Part shown: piece by piece, positions 57,343 through 64,000 of the stretch
Layout: the number at the start of each line of letters is the position of its first letter
How positions within the stretch are numbered: the first letter of the stretch is position 1
Source of the DNA: Asparagopsis taxiformis
Taxonomy: Eukaryota > Rhodophyta > Florideophyceae > Bonnemaisoniales > Bonnemaisoniaceae
Direction: 5' to 3'
Assembly: GCA_030407315.1 (NCBI GenBank)
Contig: JALQPE010001719.1
Coordinates: 186,001 to 250,000 of the forward strand
Length of the DNA: 64,000 nucleotides
Made by a program: the position numbers and the translations under genes
The notes under the pieces: generated by a model
Seen by the model: the letters and a program-made list of their open reading frames with translations, nothing else
Told to the model about the DNA's origin: nothing
Databases searched by the model: none

Positions 57343-57817
57343 AGTGTTGGGTTGATCAAACGCCAGAGTTAGACACGAGCGATTCGTGCACATGGGGTAG
57401 CAGGCACGGTTGTGATGATACTGACGTGTTTGAGCGGGGCGCTAGACGAGATTTGGTCGAAAGCGTGGACATGCGCGCTGACCAAATGCACTGCACCTGT
57501 TTGGGTGAGTGGTGCTATGTGCCTTGTTAAGATGCCTCGAAGGGAGGGAAATGTGGATTGCTCATGGTTGAAGAGCTTGCTCGGGAGCAAGCATACCGAC
57601 AAGGCAGCCGACAGAGCAACTTGAGACTTTGTGGCGTAGGGGCCAGTTGCCGTGGGCGGCAGGAAGTACATCTCTATCAGCGGTCTGCAAGAGCAGGACA
57701 AGCGCTGTAGTGCGCAATTGATCACTATGATATACATTGTCAATACGATGTTACTGTTGCTGCCTACATAAATCGCAAAACTCGTTCCACTGATGCTGAA
57801 TAAAATGATTACTGCCG
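57343..57817. other. Convergent intergenic region
   Basis: 475 nt between the zinc-ribbon and PNPO genes. A 158-codon minus-strand frame (57369-57845) with two hydrophobic stretches and a plus-strand 70-codon frame (57412-57624) overlap here. Neither has family resemblance. Confidence 0.4.
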
Positions 57818-58612
57818 CTACGGCTGTAACCTGCTTGTAGTCCAAGTATCTGCATTAGCTTGATAAACTATCCTGTCATGTAGTCTAGCCGACCGACCCT
57901 TCCAAAACTCAATCCGATCCGGGATGCATCGATAGCCGCCCCATCGTGGCGGACGTTGAATCTCCTTCAGCAACGCACCATCCTCACTCAGATACTCCTT
58001 CTGCAACCTCTCCCACTTCTCCTCCAGCATCTGTCGACTGTGCACAACGCTACTCTGATCCGATGCCAACGCGCCCAACCTGCTCTCCGGCGGCCTCGAC
58101 TCAAAGTACGCATCCGACTCGACCTCGGAAACGCGCTCCACAACGCCCTCAATGCGCACCGAGCGCTCCAAACCGGCCCACCAAAACGTCAGTGCTGCAA
58201 ACGGATTTGCGGTCAAATCGCTCGCCTTTCGCGACCCGTAATTCGTGTACCACACAAAGCCGCGCTCGTCAAACGCCTTGAGCAGCACCATGCGCGCGGA
58301 TGGGCGCCCGTCCGCGTCGGCGGTCGCCAGACACATCGCATTGGGCTCCTTCTCTTGCGCGGCGGTGGCGTCGGCGAACCACGCGCCAAACAGCGCAAAC
58401 GGGTCGGCTGGTAAATTGGCGTCGCTGAGCGGCGACGAAGACGAGTAGTTGACGCGCTGTCGCGACGGCGATAGCGGCGCTCGCGACATGGTGTGACGCG
58501 CGCACAGCTGCGGCGCACAGATATAGACGGCGTGATGCGGCGCGTGCCGACGCAGATGCACGCTGGGAACGGCGATGAAGGCGGCCGATGCACGACGGAT
58601 TGTGGGTGTCAT
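57818..58612 (-). CDS. PNPO: Pyridoxamine/pyridoxine 5'-phosphate oxidase
   Basis: 264 aa. The FMN enzyme that makes pyridoxal 5'-phosphate. The N-terminal ~45 residues (MTPTIRRASAAFIAVPSVHLRRH) look like an organelle presequence; an internal Met (MSRAPLSPSRQRVNYS) could start a cytosolic form. The fold shows AMCLATADADGRPSARMVLLKAF, GFVWYTNYGSRKASDLTANP, ALTFWWAGLERSVRIEG and YFESRPPESRLGALASDQSS. It ends with PPRWGGYRCIPDRIEFWKG and RLHDRIVY, and the FMN- and PLP-binding blocks are intact. The usual -RL.P terminus is present. Confidence 0.95.
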   Translation of the reverse strand: MTPTIRRASAAFIAVPSVHLRRHAPHHAVYICAPQLCARHTMSRAPLSPSRQRVNYSSSSPLSDANLPADPFALFGAWFADATAAQEKEPNAMCLATADADGRPSARMVLLKAFDERGFVWYTNYGSRKASDLTANPFAALTFWWAGLERSVRIEGVVERVSEVESDAYFESRPPESRLGALASDQSSVVHSRQMLEEKWERLQKEYLSEDGALLKEIQRPPRWGGYRCIPDRIEFWKGRSARLHDRIVYQANADTWTTSRLQP

Positions 58613-59982
58613 GTGGCGCGACGCGATTCACCGGTGGTGAAGCATCGGCATGTGGAACGGCGATATAGATGGCGGATGGGCGCTTGTTTGGCGGGGCTGT
58701 GTTTTCGAACGCTTGTTGCGAGGCGTTATGTATGACATGTAGATTGAAAATGTGCCAGGCCGCAGTTTGGAAATTGAGAGGTCACTTGTGCGCTGCGCAA
58801 TGGCACATTTTATCTCAAGTTTGTGAAATGTTGAAACATGGTCGCACTGCGTGTTATCGGCGTCTATGCTTGTTGACTCGATTGCGCTTTCGCTATCCGT
58901 TCCACCACACGTTGTGTGCCCTGCCATTGTGATGCTGATTGTAAGCTTCCACACTGTGATATTGTCTATACTACCACATGTAGACTTTGTGCTTTTGGTC
59001 TAGAACTGCGCTATGGACGATACAAAATTGCGTCTTACATCTATGGGCTCCTTCACCACACAATGTGCAAAATAGACGGTGACATTATCTCACATACGAC
59101 TGTCGTCTCACATGAGCACGCCACCTGAGCCGGCCAAACTGGAGCTGCCAGCTATACGAATCGATGGCCAATTTATGTTCCCGCGAGTCTATGTGGTACT
59201 GCTATGAACGTGAGTACACCCGACTGTTGCTGACGCTGGAAATATGAGAAGTGACTTGGTCGTTAAAGGTGAAGAGGACAAACTGTTTTTCGCGTAGAAA
59301 AGTATGCTGAGTGATGGAAGCTACGACGGATGCTTCGGCTATCGAAGCTGTAATCAAAAGTGGTCCGATGTCTGCGGGGCTCTATCTTGCTTGATATCCA
59401 CAACGGCAGTGTAGTATTGATATCGGCTACGTACAGATATGCTATCTTACGTATGTACCTGGTCGCACAATTCATCGTCAGCACAATATACAAGTGCGCA
59501 GGTAACTGCATGATGAGCATGGATGTAGTTTGTCAAATTATCACGATGAGTCTGTCTGCAACGACGCTACAGTCATAATGAGACGCGCAAAAGCGTCATC
59601 GTTCATCACCCCAACGTGCATCTTCATAGTACTAGCTTGGGCGGAACAGTCAACGTCACCCTGCGACATACGTAATGCCGCGAGTATGATGCGATATTTT
59701 TCTACAAAATATTTAAAACTTTTCAAAACTTTTCCATTTACAAAATGGAGGGAAATGTGCAACCGTTTTGAATGGCCCGCTTTGATTGGCTAGCTGTCAT
59801 GCGCAACAGCGTCTGACTCGGCATTTGTCGGGATCAAACACAGACGCAGCAAACCAGCACCCAGCAACTTTGTATACGTCTCGTTTGTCCATTGCGCAAC
59901 CCACCGTTCATCGGTTCGAGTTCAAATTTGCAACCTCCATACTTGATCCCATCCAGCGTGTGCACTCTGCCCCATTCCGCAA
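58613..59982. promoter_or_regulatory. Long divergent intergenic region, PNPO / NUP93
   Basis: 1.37 kb, among the longest gene-free stretches here. AT-rich block at 59695-59755 (ATATTTTTCTACAAAATATTTAAAAC) about 250 nt before the NUP93 ATG. A small hairpin GCTTCG-GCTAT-CGAAGC lies at about 59332-59348. Short frames on both strands show no domains. No tRNA or snRNA recognised. Confidence 0.45.
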
Positions 59983-62655
59983 ATGGACGTCGACTTTTCG
60001 GATATCCTCGAAAAGTCGCGTGCACTCCGCTCCAAACAGGAAGCAATTTCGACAGGATTCGGCGATAACATCCCGCGTCTGGAACGAGCATTGCCACAGA
60101 TCAACCGTGAATCACGTCGTCTAGCAGCCGCCCATTCCGCCCATCCCAATTTCCAGTCCTCGTTCGATTCTCGTCATGACGATTCTACCGCTCTGCGCCT
60201 TCTGTCCGAGTACGGCTACGAAACCGATAAGATCGAACGCACCCTCCAATCTGTCGCCCTTCTCGATGCATTTGAACCCTATCAATCTGCTCCGGACACC
60301 GATCTCGATGCATACATTGCCCACGCTCATGAAGTGGCCGTTGTAACCGCCATTGAAACCGCACTGCAGCACACTGCTCGAACTTCTCTAGAAACAGTCA
60401 CCGCGTCCATTGAAGCTGAATGGCAGGCATCGAAGCGTGATCTCGTCACACTTTCCACCCTTCAACAACGTACACCCAACAAGACGGTCGCCAACGTGAA
60501 ATCGACCGCCCCGGGTGGAGCTTTTGCCTCTCCCTTTCGTTTCAGACGTAGTACGGATAAACGTGCTTCGACTCTCAGCCCCTTCCGTCCCGCCGATCCC
60601 AACCATCCTCATGTGATGTCGATGTCCCACGTGTCTCCTACAGCGCCAATTTATGAGCCAGTCGTCAGACGTGCCGTCCATTCGCGTGCCAATCCCGCAA
60701 CAACAGTTGAGATTGCGACAGAGCTGGATGATGCACTCGTGGCACAGCTTGCGCCGAGAGGTGACGTGTTTAACGGTCCGAAGAGTGTGCAACATTTACA
60801 TGCCGTTTTCACTGCTCTAAGATATATTTCTGGCGAAGCGACGGCGACAACTTCGCCGTCGGAGGGCACTTTTGCTGGTATGTATGCTGCAGAGGATCGC
60901 AAAAGAGCTACAATAGGCGCCCATCAGTACCTCTGTCTACAATTTAGAGAGGATAAGATGAAACGTGAGATCGAAATGAGACCTGTTGAAGCAAAACGCG
61001 GTGGTGTACCAGGCATGAAGCATGATGTTCGCTCGTATCTCAACTTGATATTTGACAGAGGAGTGCCAGATCAGCTGCTCAGTGGTCCGCTTTGTGATGG
61101 CATGCCCATATGGCCACAAGTCTACTATTGCTTGCGAGCAGGGGACAGCCAAACAGCTCTGGATATTATAAGGGAGGCTATGACGACAGGTTGTACGAAC
61201 CCTAGTGTGTTACTGGTTGAGGAATGTCTTACTGCTATTTGTTCATCGCGTGGACGAAGTATGCTTCCGCATTCTCTACTTGAACGCATCGTACAAGATT
61301 ATGGCTTGTCAGCGAAGCGTGGTGAAGATCCATATCAAAGGGTCTGTTATGTAGTGTTAGCACGTCTGGATCCTGCAGCGGGTGACAAAATGGCATTACC
61401 AGATATCGACTATTCTTTGCTGTTCTACTCAATTGAGGATTATCTTTGGCTGAGATTGAGTGTAGCTCGGCTGGAAGGTGATCCAACCCCGCCTGATTCT
61501 TTGGCAATGTATAGCTTGTCGTTGAAGACTATCCAAGAGGAAGTGCGAAGATTTGGGGCAGCGCACTTTGATCCGCAGGGCGATACCCCTGCATTCTACG
61601 CATTGGTGTTGCTACTTACCAGCCAATTTGCAGCAGCAATTGAGTATCTCGAGCGTGGAGCTCGAGCTATCACGGAAGCAACGCACATTGCTTTCACCTT
61701 GTATTACTATGGAATGTTGCGAGACGACAGCAGCGTCAAATCTGAAGACGGATGGGATGGATGTTACCGCCTGGACTATTCAGAGTTGTTATGGCGGTAT
61801 GTGAGTCAATTTGCACGGGCAGATGCAACTGCAAGTGCTGTGTACTTGTTTACGTTGCGAGATGCATCGATGCGGAAAGAATTCTTGAAAAAGTTACTGT
61901 TGGAAACAAAGGCGTTCACTCTCCTTCTCGGGTCTAGCGGACCGGGAAGTGAGAAACGAGGGGGTGTTCTGGCGGAACTGTGGCCGCTTGGTGGACGCGA
62001 TTCGGCTATGAGCGGGTGGGTATCTGTGGTTGAAGCTGCTGCGTCGACTGCTGAGGAGAGAGGAGATCGATCGAGTGCCGTTGCGTTGTATGACGTTGCT
62101 GGAGCAAGCGGGAAGGTGGTCGGAATTCTGATCGATAGAATGTCGGCGGAGCTAACTTCTCGGGAATCTCCTGCTCGGGATCGTGCGTTTAACGAGGCGA
62201 AACAATATCAGAAGCGTATTGAAGAGGCGCGAATGAACCAAGGAATTCGTGGACAGGATATGTTGCTGGAGCGACTGCTGCCGTCATTCGCGCTGCTACT
62301 TGCCCTTGGAGAGTTTTTCGACAGATTGTGGCGAAAGGAATTTGAATCGGCATGGAGGCTGATGAAGGAACTAGGGGTGCTTCCAGCAGAAGAGGGTCAG
62401 TTAGTTTCGAAAGCTCAAGAATTGAGGGTAGGGGGAGGGATATGGGCGGATGCGGTGTGCGATCGTGTACCAGAAGTTTTGCTCGGAGCCATGGAAGCAA
62501 TTGCTGCTCTTCATGGGCAGAGTGGAAGAAAGTCTGAAGTTAGTGCGGGGCTGCGAGCTGCGGCGAAGACGTTGGTGAGCTTTTCAGGAATGATGCAATT
62601 CCCTTCGGCAGACATATCTGCGCGATTGGTAGGATTGGAGGTGTTGATGCGATAA
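59983..62655 (+). CDS. NUP93: Nucleoporin Nup93/Nic96
   Basis: 890 aa. Nup93/Nic96 is the linker of the nuclear pore inner ring. The N-terminal ~150 residues are helical with charged heptads (DILEKSRALRSKQEAISTGF). The remainder is all-helical alpha-solenoid without low complexity. Family-like blocks are YLNLIFDRGVPDQLLSGPLCDGMPIWPQVYYCLRAGD, FYALVLLLTSQFAAAIEYLE, GYRLDYSELLWRYVSQFA-like (GCYRLDYSELLWRYVSQF) and AFTLLLGSSGPGS. Length is close to animal and fungal homologues. Confident at family level. Confidence 0.93.
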   Translation: MDVDFSDILEKSRALRSKQEAISTGFGDNIPRLERALPQINRESRRLAAAHSAHPNFQSSFDSRHDDSTALRLLSEYGYETDKIERTLQSVALLDAFEPYQSAPDTDLDAYIAHAHEVAVVTAIETALQHTARTSLETVTASIEAEWQASKRDLVTLSTLQQRTPNKTVANVKSTAPGGAFASPFRFRRSTDKRASTLSPFRPADPNHPHVMSMSHVSPTAPIYEPVVRRAVHSRANPATTVEIATELDDALVAQLAPRGDVFNGPKSVQHLHAVFTALRYISGEATATTSPSEGTFAGMYAAEDRKRATIGAHQYLCLQFREDKMKREIEMRPVEAKRGGVPGMKHDVRSYLNLIFDRGVPDQLLSGPLCDGMPIWPQVYYCLRAGDSQTALDIIREAMTTGCTNPSVLLVEECLTAICSSRGRSMLPHSLLERIVQDYGLSAKRGEDPYQRVCYVVLARLDPAAGDKMALPDIDYSLLFYSIEDYLWLRLSVARLEGDPTPPDSLAMYSLSLKTIQEEVRRFGAAHFDPQGDTPAFYALVLLLTSQFAAAIEYLERGARAITEATHIAFTLYYYGMLRDDSSVKSEDGWDGCYRLDYSELLWRYVSQFARADATASAVYLFTLRDASMRKEFLKKLLLETKAFTLLLGSSGPGSEKRGGVLAELWPLGGRDSAMSGWVSVVEAAASTAEERGDRSSAVALYDVAGASGKVVGILIDRMSAELTSRESPARDRAFNEAKQYQKRIEEARMNQGIRGQDMLLERLLPSFALLLALGEFFDRLWRKEFESAWRLMKELGVLPAEEGQLVSKAQELRVGGGIWADAVCDRVPEVLLGAMEAIAALHGQSGRKSEVSAGLRAAAKTLVSFSGMMQFPSADISARLVGLEVLMR

Positions 62656-62763
62656 GGAGAAACGTGTTTACATATAAACGAGTGATGTGCAATTGTAGTT
62701 TACAGTCTCTACACGTAGTGAATGAATGATGTGTGGGTGCGACGGTGGCACGATGTACACAGG

Positions 62764-63135
62764 CTAAAGCCAGGCGGGAGGTTTCCGCTTATCGACGGAA
62801 CGAGCCATACTGGGAGCGGGCCTGTCGTTAAAAGCGAGCATGTGTGGAGGGACGAATCCGGGGCTCTGTGCGAGTTGGTAGTTTAACATTGAACAGTTTT
62901 CTCGCAAGGATCCTACGTAAGTTTCATTGCGTGGCGAGCAGGGCTCAGGTTCTGCAGCGAAAGATACGTTGTGTCTTTGCGGTGAGGAAGCGGGGTTAGG
63001 CGAGTGGGAGGGTGGGGGAGATGGGGAGAAGGCGACGCCGCTGCGACGACGAGTTATGGGTATGGAAGTTGTGGTTGGATGAGTTGAGGCGGGTGGGACG
63101 ATTGGGGCGGGTGTTGATTTTGGTTGTGTGGACAC
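62764..63135 (-). CDS. Uncharacterised Pro/Ser-rich reading frame, possibly broken or spliced
   Basis: 123 codons ending at a TAG (62764-62766). The C-terminal ~60 residues are protein-like (RNETYVGSLRENCSMLNYQL, GFVPPHMLAFNDRPAPSMA), the rest Pro/Ser/Thr-rich. No in-frame ATG precedes it: the first usable codon is GTG at 63135. A good ATG at 63197 (minus strand, context CTCCATGG) opens a frame of similar Pro-rich composition that is out of register by one frame. A small intron, a frameshift or a start further upstream could explain this. No known family. Confidence 0.35.
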   Translation of the reverse strand: MSTQPKSTPAPIVPPASTHPTTTSIPITRRRSGVAFSPSPPPSHSPNPASSPQRHNVSFAAEPEPCSPRNETYVGSLRENCSMLNYQLAQSPGFVPPHMLAFNDRPAPSMARSVDKRKPPAWL

Positions 63136-63827
63136 TGGCGAGGAAGGGGGTTGACGGCGGGAACTGGTTTGGGAGCGAATGGGGTACGGGTCGCCATGGA
63201 GAAGAAGAATTCTACGATGGATGAAGACGGGGCTAGATAGATGGGGCGATGATTTTATCGACTGGTGGAGGTGGGTGACGGCGGAAAAATGGGTGGTGAG
63301 CGGTTGGACACGGGCGGTAGAAGCAGATGGAGGTCGGTGGGTGGCCGGGATTTATGTTTAAATCGACGAGGCGGACGGAAAGATCTCGACTCGAGAGCGA
63401 GGGAGGCTACTGTGCGGGCCACAGGCGGGCCAGATCAGACGGGGCCGACTGGCAAAGGTGTTTCCCATGGGCGCGGGGCGAGACGAGCACAACGGGCGGT
63501 GCGGTGCGTTGCTGGCATCTGACAATTGTTGGCGATGCGATCGACATGAGAGGTAGTAAGAGCGACGGGGCAGGGTTTTGATGGAAACTGGCACGGCGTG
63601 CGGTGGGCGGCCCGCGGACCGAGTTGCGCAGTCTCGTGAGGCGGCCGTAGCCAACTAGTCGAGGCTATGCTAGGGTTTGCGCATGCAAATGAATGCCATC
63701 GACTATGATTGGTTGGTTCATTTAGGGTTTGAATCTTTTTTTGTCCACCCAATGTGCAGCACTCTGATGTATGTCACCTCCTGCAAGTCGCGTCTGCGTC
63801 TGTCAAATACGATCGGTGCGTTGCGCC
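63136..63827. promoter_or_regulatory. GC-rich intergenic region with two telobox-like motifs
   Basis: Nearly 700 nt. TAGGGTTT occurs at 63671-63678 and again at 63723-63730, 52 nt apart and 157 and 105 nt before the ATG at 63828. This AAACCCTA-type box is a known promoter element of translation-related genes in plants; its use here is inferred. Several G-rich short frames lack support. Confidence 0.4.
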
Positions 63828-64000
63828 ATGTTTCCATTCATTGGACAGCTTGCGACCAATGGTGGTGCGCGCCCCGTCGTGCCGCCAATCATTTTACGTT
63901 TATTACCCTTGACATTTGACAGGAATATTCGCCCAGCTTCCACCTCATCTGCAGCCGCGCTCATCGTCGATGCGATGCCCATCGATCGATCCGACACGAG
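63828..64000 (+). CDS. Start of an unidentified gene, 3' partial
   Basis: An ATG at 63828 (context GCGCCATGT) opens a frame without stops to the window end (57 codons). It begins MFPFIGQLATNGGARPVVPP and continues with Leu/Arg-rich and then Ser/Ala-rich sequence. The composition would fit an organelle-targeting presequence, so the functional part would lie to the right. Two telobox-like motifs upstream support a promoter here. The opposite strand (63803-63997) is also open but only from a GTG. Confidence 0.35.
   Translation, partial: MFPFIGQLATNGGARPVVPPIILRLLPLTFDRNIRPASTSSAAALIVDAMPIDRSDT

Noticed and set aside
57369..57845. 158-codon minus-strand frame with hydrophobic stretches after PNPO
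   Set aside because: It overlaps the PNPO end in another frame, has no family match and shares its span with an opposite-strand frame; not convincing enough to annotate.
59910..59945. GGTTCGAGTTC resembling a tRNA B box
   Set aside because: No matching A box or cloverleaf in the preceding 60-100 nt; it lies in the NUP93 5' UTR.
1..64000. rRNA, U1/U2/U4/U5/U6 snRNA, SRP RNA or CRISPR arrays
   Set aside because: Signature sequences for these were looked for by eye and not found. A covariance-model search would be needed to exclude them fully.

Overview
The window is nuclear DNA from a photosynthetic eukaryote, most likely a unicellular, intron-poor red alga. Three things point there. A red-lineage light-harvesting protein (2740-3399) carries a plain transit-like leader rather than an ER signal. 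A Hedgehog-type Hint (Hog) protein (15557-17020) belongs to a group known from red algae and a few other protists. Finally, about 37 gene calls fit in 64 kb and only three introns can be seen. Those introns are 90-93 nt, phase 0, with an ACTAA(T/C) branch-point-like motif 29-38 nt before the acceptor. The lineage is an inference; I see no marker that fixes the species.

Layout. 1-6.4 kb: end of a thylakoid-lumen CtpA protease, a UBE2W-like E2, the LHC protein, spliced Rpn13, a small unknown gene and complex I NDUFS6. 6.9-14.6 kb: a large OSR1/GCK-VI-like kinase, a GT31-like glycosyltransferase and Tom22. 15.5-25.2 kb: the Hint protein, PRA1, DEAD-box Drs1/DDX27, GID4, TRAP-gamma, INSIG, a spliced SelM/Sep15-like protein, HYPK and a spliced 5'-nucleotidase. 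25.3-36.4 kb: PanB, GlcNAc-phosphate mutase, cohesin acetyltransferase ESCO/Eco1, a CNNM transporter, a TATA-driven tiny gene, histidinol dehydrogenase head-to-head with a HisC-like aminotransferase, and an unknown Cys-rich protein. 36.5-52.9 kb: SWI3/SMARCC, PRP22/DHX8, a ChAPs-family TPR protein, a nucleotidyltransferase, exosome Rrp45, a type II membrane glycosyltransferase and RFWD3. 52.9-64 kb: a C-terminal-half-only NDUFS1 (Nad11), a Q-rich UPF0547-type zinc-ribbon protein, PNPO, Nup93, an unknown Pro-rich reading frame and the start of a gene running off the right edge.

These are mostly housekeeping genes with no operon logic. Strand alternates strikingly: convergent neighbours are often only 10-75 nt apart, while divergent neighbours share promoter gaps of about 0.24-1.4 kb. 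No transposons, CRISPR arrays, rRNA or convincing tRNA genes were seen.

The items most worth following up are the split nuclear NDUFS1, the Hog protein with altered catalytic residues, the kinase carrying three RFxV motifs in its own tail, an algal INSIG, and the uncharacterised small gene ending in a cyclin-binding-like RRLF.
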